DNA from: Thermoflexus sp.
GTDB lineage: Bacteria > Chloroflexota > Anaerolineae > Thermoflexales > Thermoflexaceae
NCBI GenBank assembly: GCA_025057635.1
Contig: JANXBD010000001.1
Coordinates: 1 to 64,000, forward strand
Length of the DNA stretch: 64,000 nucleotides
Direction of reading: 5' to 3'
Shown here: positions 9,243-17,792 of the stretch, piece after piece
How positions within the stretch are numbered: position 1 is the first letter of the stretch
Layout: each line of letters opens with the position of its first letter
Program-made: the position numbers and the translations under genes
Notes under the pieces: generated by a model
Databases searched by the model: none
Told to the model about the DNA's origin: nothing
What the model saw: only the letters and a program-made list of their open reading frames with translations

Positions 9243-10484
9243 ATGGCAAGGACTCGATGGGCACGGGAGAACTTAGGCTTAGCCCTGCTTGCCTTCGGAC
9301 TGGCCTTCGCCCTCTGGGCCGTTGCGGTGTGGGAGGAGAACCCACCGACCGAGCGGACCCTGGCTGATCTACCGCTGGTGTTCCATGGACTGAGGCCCGA
9401 TGATGTGATTTTTGAAACCTCAACCGGTCAGGTTCGCCTTCGCCTCCGTGTGCCGCGTGCGATCGAAAACAGCATCAGCTCTCAGGATGTGGAGGCCTTT
9501 GTAGATGTTCAGGGGCTTGAGGAAGGCACCTATGAGCGGCCGGTGCAGATCCAGATCCGGCGACGGGGCATTCAGATCCTAGCGGTGGATCCCCCACGGG
9601 TTCGCTTCCGGCTGGAGCGGATGGAAAGCCGGGAGGTCCCCGTGTCCATTCAGATCCTGGGACAACCCGCCATCGGCTATCAGGTGGGGATCCCTCTTCC
9701 GGCGCTCTCCCAGGTGCGAGTGAACGGTCCGCGCTCGCGGGTGTCGGTGGCGGCGATGGCGGTGGGAAGGATCCAGATCGATGGCCTGCGGCAATCGGTG
9801 GAAACCCAGGTCCGGCTGGCCGCTGTCGACCCGCAGGGGGAGCTGCTTTCAGAGTTGAAAGTCGAGCCAGAGCAGATTACGGTCACCGTCCCGATCGAGC
9901 AACGTATGGGCTTCCGCGAGCTGCCGGTTCGGGTAGCATTGCAGGGGCGCCCGGCCCGGGGCTATCAGCTCACGGAGATCTCAGTGGATCCACCGACGGT
10001 GACCCTCACCGGGGATCCCCGGCGACTGGAGGAGATCGGAAGCTATATCTCCACGGAGCCTATCGACCTCTCCGAGGCGCGAGGGGAATGGATCGCAGAG
10101 GTTCCGCTTGTCCTCCCAGCGGGAGTAACCGTAGTGGGTGGTTCTACGGCCGCGGAGGTTCGACTTCGGGTGGAACCAATCCTCAGCACCCAGGTTTTCC
10201 AGCAGATCCCCATTCTAGTGGAGGGCCTTGGGGCAGGGATAATCGCCCGACTCTCCCCGGAAACGGTGGACCTCATTTTGCGAGGGCCGCTGCCGTATGT
10301 GGAAAACCTCCGGCCGGATGAGTTGCGGGTGTGGATCGATGTGGGAGGTCTGGAGCGAGGAACCTACACGCTCACCCCCACCGTCACCCTCAGCGCCCCT
10401 GTGGCCAATCTCTCGTGGACGCTGATCCCGCCCAACCTCCAAGTATCGCTCATGCCTGCACCCACCCCCACTCGTTCCCGTTAG
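9243..10484 (+). CDS. cdaR: YbbR-domain protein, CdaA regulator
   Basis: About 413 residues. One membrane helix near the N-terminus (about 10-27) anchors an extracellular chain of four YbbR-like beta-rich repeats (about 38-130, 135-220, 225-310 and 318-405). Recurring marks are VDPPRVRFRLE, VEPEQITVTVP, VDPPTVTLTGDP and LSPETVDLILRGP. The tail ends in a short PAPTPTRSR. The position right after cdaA is the conserved cdaA-cdaR order, in which CdaR modulates cyclase activity. The ATG at 9243 is preferred; an in-frame GTG lies three codons upstream. Confidence 0.88.
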   Translation: MARTRWARENLGLALLAFGLAFALWAVAVWEENPPTERTLADLPLVFHGLRPDDVIFETSTGQVRLRLRVPRAIENSISSQDVEAFVDVQGLEEGTYERPVQIQIRRRGIQILAVDPPRVRFRLERMESREVPVSIQILGQPAIGYQVGIPLPALSQVRVNGPRSRVSVAAMAVGRIQIDGLRQSVETQVRLAAVDPQGELLSELKVEPEQITVTVPIEQRMGFRELPVRVALQGRPARGYQLTEISVDPPTVTLTGDPRRLEEIGSYISTEPIDLSEARGEWIAEVPLVLPAGVTVVGGSTAAEVRLRVEPILSTQVFQQIPILVEGLGAGIIARLSPETVDLILRGPLPYVENLRPDELRVWIDVGGLERGTYTLTPTVTLSAPVANLSWTLIPPNLQVSLMPAPTPTRSR

Positions 10485-10676
10485 CTTTTTCGCTTGACGT
10501 TGGGCGTTCCTTCTTCAACAAAAGGGGATGGTTCTTCCCCCTCGCAGCCCAGCAGGCTCCGAGGGATCACGTCTTCGGACGGAGGAAGCGGCCGGCATCC
10601 AACTATACTCAGAAATCACGCCGTGGAGGGTGCAGGGAAGAAATGAAGCCGGGAGGGGACGACTCGCGCTGCGCGT

Positions 10677-11054
10677 TTATCCGGAGGAAGGCTCCGCGCG
10701 CTCATACACCCAGATGGTCTCTCGCGCCAGCGTTTGGTAAAACCGGCTTCCCCGATCCAGCGCCTCCCACTCCTCGCGGGTGTAAATCAGCAGATCCGCT
10801 GGAACGGGAAGCGAGGAGGTGTCCCATTCGACCGCGCGCCGCTCGAAGGGAGCAGCGGAATGGCGGACGATCACGATCAGATCCACATCGCTGCCCACCC
10901 CCCAATCCCCTCGGGCATACGATCCAAAATATCCGATCCGCAGCACCTCCGGGCGTTCTCGAGCGACTTGCTCCGCCCATATCCGCACCGCCTGATCAAC
11001 GGCCGCCCGGTCCGGCCATTTGAGCACGGACGAACGCAAGGATTTAACGGGCAT
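10677..11054 (-). CDS. Minimal nucleotidyltransferase (MNT), antitoxin-type
   Basis: A 125-residue MNT-fold protein with the diagnostic GSYARGD...GSDVDL motif: G44-S45 and the acidic pair D56/D58, with a third acidic residue in PVPADLLIY. It overlaps the end of the upstream HEPN gene by 11 bases, the classic HEPN-MNT (HepT-MntA) arrangement. In characterised pairs of this kind MNT neutralises the HEPN ribonuclease, in some cases by AMPylating it. The MNT reading frame here is intact. The start ATG at 11054 was chosen from this overlap; extending it further upstream would run through the HEPN coding sequence in another frame. Confidence 0.85.
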   Translation of the reverse strand: MPVKSLRSSVLKWPDRAAVDQAVRIWAEQVARERPEVLRIGYFGSYARGDWGVGSDVDLIVIVRHSAAPFERRAVEWDTSSLPVPADLLIYTREEWEALDRGSRFYQTLARETIWVYERAEPSSG

Positions 11055-11400
11055 AGCGGATTGCCTCCTCACTCTGGAGGGGTCCGTAATGCTCAAAGGG
11101 CGCGCCCGCTGGATGGCTGTTCGGATATCGAGGAGGGATGTAGAAATTATCCAGCACCCGCGCCTTCTCAATCAGATCGCGGGGGACCAGGATGGTGTTC
11201 GGGAGCTCCTGAAGCAGGCGGGCGATTACATGGCCCTATGCTTCCTGCCCGCAAGAGAGGTGCAACGCTTTCACAGCCTTCTCCGCCGCCTGCTGGGCGG
11301 CAAAGCATGCCCATTCATGCCGTTCGGCCCGGCGGGAATCCTCCGCCTGCTCCAGATCTCGCTCCGCTTGACGAAACCAGTCCATGGCCCGATTGCTCAT
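11044..11400 (-). pseudogene. HEPN-domain toxin gene interrupted by an in-frame amber codon
   Basis: The minus-strand frame from ATG 11400 to TAA 11044 encodes 118 codons of a HEPN-domain (HepT-like) protein. It has MDWFRQAERDLEQAE, EWACFAAQQAAEKAVKAL and, near the end, the RxxxxH ribonuclease motif (RYPNSH, codons 91-96). Codon 55 (11236-11238) is TAG in the context GQEA-stop-GH. Relatives have a tryptophan (TGG) there, so one G-to-A change explains it, and the frame continues perfectly afterwards. The 54-residue product would lack the catalytic motif. The alternatives are a sequencing error or amber readthrough. It overlaps the intact MNT gene by 11 bases. Confidence 0.85.
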
Positions 11401-11526
11401 GGCCCCTCTCGTTGTGATAGGAGGTGGGACCGCTGAGGACGGTCCTCATCCCCTCACACCTAAGGGCTTTCCCCACTGGATAAAAAGGGAGTCTCGGGCG
11501 ACCTGGGAAAGATCTGATTCGGCGAT

Positions 11527-12867
11527 TTATGGCCGATAGCGATAGAGCATCCGCGGGAAGGCGATGGCCTCCCGGATATGATCCAGGTGGCAGATCCAGG
11601 CCACCGTGCGCTCGATCCCCAGCCCGAATCCACTGTGAGGTACTGATCCGTAGCGGCGCAGGTCCAGATACCATTGATATTCCTCAACCGAGAGATTGTG
11701 CTCCCGGATCCGCCGCAGCAGGAGGTCGTAGTCCGCGATGCGCTCGCTGCCTCCGATGATCTCCCCATAGCCTTCTGGGGCCAGCAGATCAGCGCAGCGG
11801 ACCACCTCGGGGCGCTGAGGATCTGGCTGCATATAGAAGGCCTTGATGGCGGCCGGGTAGTGGGTGATGAAGACCGGCTTTTCGAAATGCAGGGAGAGCG
11901 TAGTCTCATGGGGCGCCCCGAAGTCATCCCCCCATTCGATCCGTAGCGCGGTTTTCTGATCCGGGTCTGTGGCCTCCTCCGCCCACTCGTTCAGCAGGCG
12001 GATGGCCTCATCGTAAGAGAGGCGTGGAAAAGGAGGGGTCACCTTCTCTAAAGGCGCGGTGTCACGCTCTAACACCCGGAGCTCACTCCACCGTTCTTCC
12101 AAAACGCGAGCAACCACATACGAGACCAGTTGCTCAGCGATCTCCAGCATCTCCTCGAAGGTGCAGAAAGCCATCTCTGGTTCCACCATCCAGAACTCCA
12201 GCAGATGCCGCCGGGTTTTGGAGCGCTCCGCCCGGAAGGCCGGCCCGAAGCAATACACCCGGCCGAAGGCGAAGATGTTGGCCTCGTTGTAAAGCTGCCC
12301 GGTTTGCGCCAGATAGAGACGCTCCCCGAAGTAATCCACCGGGAAAAGGGTGGTCGTCCCCTCCGCCGCCGTCCCCGTGAGCAACGGCGTGTCCACGTTC
12401 AGGAACCCATGCCCATCCAGCCAGTCCCGGATCGCCCGGATCACCGTCGCGCGGATGCGCTGGATCGCCCACTGGCGGGAGGAACGCAGCCACAGGTGCC
12501 GGTGGTCCAGCAAGAACTCCACCCCGTGCTCTTTGGGGCCGATGGGGTAATCCTGAGCTAGGTGAACGATGCGGATCTCGCGGACGGCGATCTCGTAGCC
12601 CCCGGGCACCCCGGGTGCCCGGGCGTCCTGGCGGACGGTGCCGGTGACCATCAGGGAGGACTCCTGGGTCACGCGGCGGGCGGCTTCGAAGGTCTCTGGG
12701 GAGACATCCCGCATGGATACTACGCATTGGACGATGCCCGTTCCATCGCGCACCAGCAGGAAGTAGAGACGCCCTTTGTCGGTCTTATGATGCAGCCAGC
12801 CCCGAACAGTGACGTCCTGACCCAGATAATCCGCGATCTGCTCAACGCGCATGATCGACGCTGTCAT
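11527..12867 (-). CDS. asnS: Asparaginyl-tRNA synthetase
   Basis: Charges tRNA-Asn. The 446-residue class IIb enzyme has an N-terminal OB-fold anticodon-binding domain (about 10-100, [24 protein letters not shown] region). The catalytic domain has [13 protein letters not shown], the QTGQLYNE signature, motif 2 [16 protein letters not shown] and motif 3 [12 protein letters not shown]. The FW-VEPEMAF pattern and length favour AsnRS over AspRS. The ATG at 12867 follows CGGAGGG with 9-base spacing. It is monocistronic or follows recR distantly (344 bases). Confidence 0.94.
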   Translation of the reverse strand: MTASIMRVEQIADYLGQDVTVRGWLHHKTDKGRLYFLLVRDGTGIVQCVVSMRDVSPETFEAARRVTQESSLMVTGTVRQDARAPGVPGGYEIAVREIRIVHLAQDYPIGPKEHGVEFLLDHRHLWLRSSRQWAIQRIRATVIRAIRDWLDGHGFLNVDTPLLTGTAAEGTTTLFPVDYFGERLYLAQTGQLYNEANIFAFGRVYCFGPAFRAERSKTRRHLLEFWMVEPEMAFCTFEEMLEIAEQLVSYVVARVLEERWSELRVLERDTAPLEKVTPPFPRLSYDEAIRLLNEWAEEATDPDQKTALRIEWGDDFGAPHETTLSLHFEKPVFITHYPAAIKAFYMQPDPQRPEVVRCADLLAPEGYGEIIGGSERIADYDLLLRRIREHNLSVEEYQWYLDLRRYGSVPHSGFGLGIERTVAWICHLDHIREAIAFPRMLYRYRP

Positions 12868-13211
12868 CCTAAACACCCTCCGATGGCGACCGGAAGAATG
12901 GCCTCTTCCCACCGTCCTAAGAGCTGAGGGGAGGACGAGCAAAGATCAGTCCCCACGCCGATGATGCTACGTGCAGCTTCGAGCAGGAAGTTCAATTTAA
13001 GAGCCTTCGGGAGGGAAGTGGGGGTGCGTTTTTCCCCTCCCGAAGTCTCTAGGGATCCAGGGAAGTAGGAGAAAAGACGTTCTTAGGCGGGAGGGCTCAG
13101 AAGTTATCCATACACTAAACCGAGAAAAGCCTCAGGAGTATGTGGGCTTCCTCAGGAGACCCCGAGGGCGAAGCTGGTCATGCTATAAGGATCGAGCGCG
13201 CTGAGCGCTTT
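12868..13211. other. recR-asnS intergenic region
   Basis: There is no credible gene in this stretch. Its main content is the long hairpin at 13000-13050. No T-box consensus was found before asnS. Confidence 0.4.
13000..13050. repeat. Long perfect hairpin between recR and asnS
   Basis: Arms CTTCGGGAGGG (13005-13015) and CCCTCCCGAAG (13035-13045) pair over 11 bases. After one mismatch they are extended by AGAG (13000-13003) with CTCT (13047-13050), with a 19-base loop. There is no T tract on either strand, so it is not a textbook terminator. It could end recR transcription in a factor-assisted way or structure the asnS leader. Confidence 0.6.
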
Positions 13212-13826
13212 TCATTCCATCTCCTGTCGTCCCTGGAGAGCGCGGACAAGGGTGATTTCGTCCGCATATTCCAAGTCGCCGCCTACGGGCAAGCCTCGCG
13301 CTAGGCGGGTGACGCGCACCCCTAGCGGGGCCAGCAATCGATAAATATACACCGCGGTGTTCTCCCCCTCTAAGCTGGGATTGGTGGCTAAGATTACCTC
13401 CCGCGGGGCCTCGCGCCGTATTCGCTCCACGAGCTCCCGGATCCGGAGGTGCTCCGGCCCGATCCCGTCCATCGGGGAGATCACTCCGTGCAGCACGTGA
13501 TACACGCCGCGGTATTCACCGGTGCGCTCGATGGCCAACACATCCAGCGGCTCTTCGACCACACAAATCAGCCCGCGGTCGCGCTGCTCATCCCGGCAGA
13601 TCGCGCATGGGCTCTCATCGGTGATATGGAAGCAGATCTCACACAGGCGTGTGCGCTGCTTGAGCTCCCGCAGCGCTTCAGCAAGGGCCAGCACTTCTTC
13701 CTCCGGTGCCCGGAGCATGTAGAAGGCGAGCCGCAAGGCGGTCTTCGGCCCGATCCCGGGCAGCTTCACCAGCGCCTCGATCAGCCGGGCGATCGGAGGA
13801 GGGGTGATGGTCGTTACCGGACGCAT
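13212..13826 (-). CDS. recR: Recombination mediator RecR
   Basis: RecFOR-pathway protein that helps load RecA at gaps. The 204 residues show the usual order: a helix-hairpin-helix (LVKLPGIGPKTALRLAFYML), a CEIC...CAIC zinc finger at about 60-80, a Toprim domain (ICVVEEPLDVLAIE, ILATNPSLEGENTA), and the C-terminal Walker-like RLARGLPVGGDLEYAD. It lies in the classic dnaX-ybaB-recR neighbourhood, although here a PLP enzyme gene is inserted between ybaB and recR. Confidence 0.95.
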   Translation of the reverse strand: MRPVTTITPPPIARLIEALVKLPGIGPKTALRLAFYMLRAPEEEVLALAEALRELKQRTRLCEICFHITDESPCAICRDEQRDRGLICVVEEPLDVLAIERTGEYRGVYHVLHGVISPMDGIGPEHLRIRELVERIRREAPREVILATNPSLEGENTAVYIYRLLAPLGVRVTRLARGLPVGGDLEYADEITLVRALQGRQEME

Positions 13827-14095
13827 ATGGGCTCACCGGATCGGGATTCCAGGGAAAGTCCTTCAGAGGGAGAAACCGTCTTCTATTCCGCCATAAAACC
13901 ATAATACCACATCGTCTGGCTGCGATCGGTGAGAGATCTGCTTCCCCCGCGCCGGGAGCAGCTTAAGGCGGATCTCGGAGGCGAACCGTTCGCTTCCGTG
14001 GGGGCTTTGAGGAGGGCCCGTTTCACCTCGTCCGATTAGCCCTCACCCGGGTGATCCGAATACTCTGTCGGAATCCTGACGACTGAGGCCATCCA

Positions 14096-15235
14096 TCAGG
14101 TTCTGCCTTCGGACGTCGTTTGTAGCGCCTGATCGAGATCCTCGATCAGGTCGTCCGGATGTTCGAGGCCAATGGAGAGCCGGAGGAGGTTATCGGGGGT
14201 GGCGGTCCCCGGCCCCTCGATGGAGGCGCGGTGCTCGATCAGGCTGTGCGGCCCTCCGAAACTGGTCGCCCGGATGAACAGCCGCGTCCGCTCGGCCACC
14301 CGGAACGCCGTCTTCCGCCCGCCCCGGACTTGGAAGGAGAGCAGGCCGCTGAACATCGACATCTGCCGGGCGGCCACCTGGTGTCCTGGGTGATCCGGCA
14401 GACCTGGATAGTGCACGGCCTCCACCGCGGGGTGTTGGGCCAGGAAGGCGGCCACCCGCATGGCGTTCTCCGAGTGCGCCCGCATCCGGTAAGGGAGTGT
14501 GCGCAGGCCGCGCAGGATCAGCCAGCTCTCAAAGGGCGAGAGGATCGCGCCGCCGGCCGTCTGGATCTCCCGCAGGCGCCGGGCGAAGGCGTCCGCTTCC
14601 TTCAGCACCACGACCCCTCCCATCGCGTCGCTGTGCCCCCCCAGATACTTGGTGGCCGAGTGCACGACCCCATCCGCCCCGAGGGCCAGGGGACGTTGAA
14701 GGACCGGGGTGGCCAGCGTGTTGTCGCAAAAGCAGAGGGCGCCCACCCGGTGAGCCAGCGCGGCGATTTGGGGGATGTCCGTGATGCGCAACATCGGATT
14801 CGAGGGCGTCTCCACCCAGATGAGGCGGGTCTCCGGCCGGATCGCCGACTCCACTTCAGCGGGATCCGTCATGTCCACAAACGAGACGGAGATCCCCCAT
14901 GCGGAGGCGATCTCCCGGAACAGGCGGGCGAGGCCGAAATAAATGTCCTTTGGGGCCAGCACATGGGCTTCGGGGGCAAGGGCCTGCAGCACTGCAGAGG
15001 CCGCTGCGGAGCCGGAGGCGAAGGCCATCGCCACTGCGCCGCCCTCTAAGGCCGCAACGGCGGCCTCGAGGGCCTCGCGGTTAGGGTTGCCCTCCCGCGC
15101 GTAGACGTAGCCGCGGGGATAGCTCCCGTCCGCAGCCCGCTCGAAGGTGGTGGAAAGATAAATCGGCATCGCCACCGCCCCAGTGGCCGGGTCAATCCGC
15201 GATCCGGCGTGAACGGCCAGGGTCTCTAAGCGCAT
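14096..15235 (-). CDS. Cys/Met metabolism PLP-dependent enzyme (cystathionine gamma-synthase/lyase type)
   Basis: A fold-type I PLP enzyme of 379 residues in the MetB/MetC/MetY family. Seen: TLAVHAGSRIDPATGAVAMPIYLSTTF at the N-terminus (given here as a position mark, about residues 5-31), the YAREGNPNREALE segment, FASGSAAASAVL for phosphate binding, ETPSNPMLRITDI, and the PLP lysine K196 in SATKYLGGHSDAMGG. These enzymes act on cystathionine, O-acylhomoserine or methionine; sequence alone does not separate the activities. A strong GAGGGAGG site precedes the ATG. It interrupts the dnaX-ybaB-recR order. Confidence 0.9.
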   Translation of the reverse strand: MRLETLAVHAGSRIDPATGAVAMPIYLSTTFERAADGSYPRGYVYAREGNPNREALEAAVAALEGGAVAMAFASGSAAASAVLQALAPEAHVLAPKDIYFGLARLFREIASAWGISVSFVDMTDPAEVESAIRPETRLIWVETPSNPMLRITDIPQIAALAHRVGALCFCDNTLATPVLQRPLALGADGVVHSATKYLGGHSDAMGGVVVLKEADAFARRLREIQTAGGAILSPFESWLILRGLRTLPYRMRAHSENAMRVAAFLAQHPAVEAVHYPGLPDHPGHQVAARQMSMFSGLLSFQVRGGRKTAFRVAERTRLFIRATSFGGPHSLIEHRASIEGPGTATPDNLLRLSIGLEHPDDLIEDLDQALQTTSEGRT

Positions 15236-15386
15236 CGTCCTCCCTCCTGCCTCGGCGATGTCTGGGCGACGAGGCCAGGTGCCTTCAGGGGGTCTGGTGT
15301 GGCGTTCGGGCGGAAGGGGTCCCGCTCCGTCCCGGGGGCTGTGTGTCGGAATTCACCGCCCCAAGGGCGCTGCGGTCGTCCCTGTT

Positions 15387-15716
15387 CTACAGCAGTCCGC
15401 TCAGCCCCATCTGACCGGCCAACGCGTTCAGGCGCTCCGCGGCGTAGGTCTGGGAGCGCTCGATCGCTTGGTTGATCGCGGCCACCAGCAGGTCCTGGAG
15501 CATTTCGATGTCCCCGGAGGCGAGAAGGGCCGGGTCGATGGTGATGGAGCGCACTCGCTGATCCCCAGTGATCACCACCGTGATCGCCCCTCCGCCCGCG
15601 GTCACCGTCAAAGTTTCCTGGGCCAGCGCCTCCTTAGTTTTGACCATCTCTTCCTGGAGGCGTTGGATCTGCTGGAGAAGTTGCATCGGGTTGCTAGGCA
15701 GGCGTCCTTTCATCAT
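15387..15716 (-). CDS. ybaB: YbaB/EbfC nucleoid-associated protein
   Basis: A 109-residue member of the YbaB/EbfC DNA-binding family. The N-terminal helix is a coiled coil (LLQQIQRLQEEMVKTKEAL), followed by the family core TVTAGGGAITVVITGDQRV and the ALLASGDIEMLQDLLVAAINQA helix. The start at 15716 gives M-M-K-G and follows CAGGAG with 6-7 base spacing. It sits 242 bases downstream of dnaX in the conserved dnaX-ybaB order. Confidence 0.92.
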   Translation of the reverse strand: MMKGRLPSNPMQLLQQIQRLQEEMVKTKEALAQETLTVTAGGGAITVVITGDQRVRSITIDPALLASGDIEMLQDLLVAAINQAIERSQTYAAERLNALAGQMGLSGLL

Positions 15717-15958
15717 CAGGCAGCTCCTGAAAAGGATCATGCCATCTTCGATCGAGGAGCCATCCGTCTGGCTCTCTGGGCCTTCATAAGTGATGGGCCC
15801 TTCCTTGCCTCGCGAGGATCGGGGATTTGAGATCACTTTCCACCAGCTTATTTCCCTTTTCTCTCAAAAAGAACCGTATTCGACAATGGGGAAATGCGAC
15901 ATCACCCGGGCACGCTCGCCTGGCTGAGGCAACTGAGAAGAGCGAGCGAGAGAGGCGG

Positions 15959-17518
15959 CTATTCCTCTTCCACTTGGGCACCGAATTCTTCCATCGCATG
16001 TCGGATCAGAGGATCCTCTGTGGCCAGAGGCCTCCGACGAGTTTTCCGCGCTACGATGTTTTGGATCATCACCGGAAACCCGAACGTGTGGCTTAGGATA
16101 TCCTCCACCAGCGCCTGGGCCTTGGTCCGGGGATCCTGGAATTTTTCCCGTAGCAATTCGGAGGGCCAGATAAGGACTACCGTGTTCCCCTCCACGCTAT
16201 GAAGGACGCATGATTTCAACAACGCTTCCGTGGGGAGGCTCTGGGCCCGAACCGCTTTCAGGATGCTGGCCCAGCGTTCTCGAAGCGCTTCTAGGGTCAG
16301 GCTACCGCTCGCCGTCTCGGCCTTAGGGGCGACTGTTGGGGCGGGGGAGGGCGGTGTCCCTGCTATTGCGGAGGGGAGAGCAACCGGGGGAGGGGAAGCC
16401 GGGGTCGGGGCCGGAGCCATCCGAGTCGTTTGAGCTTGCTGGCAGGCAATTGAGGCCTCGACGAAGGCCAGTTCCAGCGCTAGCTGAGGCTGCCATGCGG
16501 CTCGCATGTCCGATGCGGCTGCTGTGAACAAGCGGATAAGACGGGGGAGGACTTCTGGAGGGAATGCGCGCGCATGCCGCTGCACCGCTGAGATCTGCTC
16601 AATGGGGAGATCCAAGGTCTCGGTATCCCCCCACTGGATCCACATCACAGCCCGGAGATGCTCCACCAACTGGCGGGCCAGTTGCTGCGGATGAGCGCCC
16701 TCCTCGATGGCACGGGCAATTAATGTCAAACCTCGGGCCGTTTCGCGCTCCGCAAGGGCCTCGACGATCTGACTAACCAGATCCCAGCGCCCAGCTCCCA
16801 AAGCTCGCTGAACCCGTTCCACGCTGATCAGCTCCGCATCGGCGGCCAGCTGATCCAACAGCGTGACTGCATCCCGGAGACTGCCGGTGGCCTGGCGCGC
16901 GATCCAGGTGAGAGCTTCTGGCTCCGCTGCGATCCCCTCGATTGCCACAATCTCCTCTAAGCGTCGGACGATCTCTGCCGTGCTCAGTCGGCGGAAGTCG
17001 AAGCGCTGACAGCGCGAAAGGATAGTGGCCGGGATTCGATGGGGTTCGGTGGTTGCTAGAATGAAGATGACATGCGGAGGAGGCTCCTCCAGGGTCTTGA
17101 GGAGCGCGTTGAACGCCTCCGAGGTGAGCATATGAGCTTCATCGATCACATAAACTTTATAGCGGGCCTCGCTGGGCGAGAACCGAACCCTCTCTCGGAG
17201 ATCCCGGATTTCGTCGATGCCCCGGTTGGATGCTGCATCGATCTCGATGAGATCGATCAGGCGGCCTTCGTTGACCGCCTGACAGATCCGGCAGCCATCG
17301 CAGGGGCGCTCATCTACAGACTCCGCCAGGCAGTTTACTGCCTTCGCCAACAGGCGCGCCGTGGTCGTCTTGCCCGTTCCTCGGGGGCCCGCAAAGAGAT
17401 AGGCATGAGCAATGCGGCCCAGGCGCAGGGCGTTGCGCAGAGTGCGGGTAACGTGCTCCTGGCCGACCACCTCTTCAAAGCGTCGAGGGCGCCACTTGCG
17501 ATAGAGGGCGAATGGCAT
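15959..17518 (-). CDS. dnaX: DNA polymerase III gamma/tau subunit
   Basis: Clamp-loader ATPase of the replicative polymerase, 519 residues. Seen: LYRKWRPRRFEEVVGQEHV at the N-terminus, Walker A GPRGTGKT (44-51), zinc ligands C63, C73, C76 and C79, Walker B in YVIDEAHMLT, and sensor 1/SRC in ATILSRCQRF. A proline-rich linker (about 370-410) leads to a C-terminal tau-like domain. No obvious slippery A-run for programmed frameshifting was seen. The ATG at 17518 gives the conserved MPFALYRKWRP opening. The promoter is at 17557-17585. Confidence 0.95.
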   Translation of the reverse strand: MPFALYRKWRPRRFEEVVGQEHVTRTLRNALRLGRIAHAYLFAGPRGTGKTTTARLLAKAVNCLAESVDERPCDGCRICQAVNEGRLIDLIEIDAASNRGIDEIRDLRERVRFSPSEARYKVYVIDEAHMLTSEAFNALLKTLEEPPPHVIFILATTEPHRIPATILSRCQRFDFRRLSTAEIVRRLEEIVAIEGIAAEPEALTWIARQATGSLRDAVTLLDQLAADAELISVERVQRALGAGRWDLVSQIVEALAERETARGLTLIARAIEEGAHPQQLARQLVEHLRAVMWIQWGDTETLDLPIEQISAVQRHARAFPPEVLPRLIRLFTAAASDMRAAWQPQLALELAFVEASIACQQAQTTRMAPAPTPASPPPVALPSAIAGTPPSPAPTVAPKAETASGSLTLEALRERWASILKAVRAQSLPTEALLKSCVLHSVEGNTVVLIWPSELLREKFQDPRTKAQALVEDILSHTFGFPVMIQNIVARKTRRRPLATEDPLIRHAMEEFGAQVEEE

Positions 17519-17556
17519 CGCTGATACCACTCCAGAGTCCTGCCGGTCTGGCCGGG

Positions 17557-17585
17557 ATTATAGCTGACGCCCGGCAAATGGACAA
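17557..17585 (-). promoter_or_regulatory. Promoter of dnaX
   Basis: On the minus strand, TTGTCC (17580-17585) and a perfect TATAAT (17557-17562) are spaced by 17 bases, about 40 bases before the dnaX start. Confidence 0.65.
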
Positions 17586-17792
17586 CGATCCACTCTAGCA
17601 GGCCTTGAGTCTCCGGGCCAATTGCGCTAACATTAAACCTCAGCCTAAGGCAGGTCGAAAGAGGGGAAGCATGGGGTAGGGCATTAGGGCATGTTTTCGC
17701 TATCTGCCGATTTGCATCTTGGAGATCTTCATCGATAACAACCTGGAGGGGCCCTGGGCTCTGACAACCATGGAACAGGTGGAAGACTGGAC

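Noticed and set aside
15959-17518. Programmed frameshift giving a short gamma form of DnaX
   Set aside because: No A-rich slippery heptamer with a following hairpin was found in the expected region.
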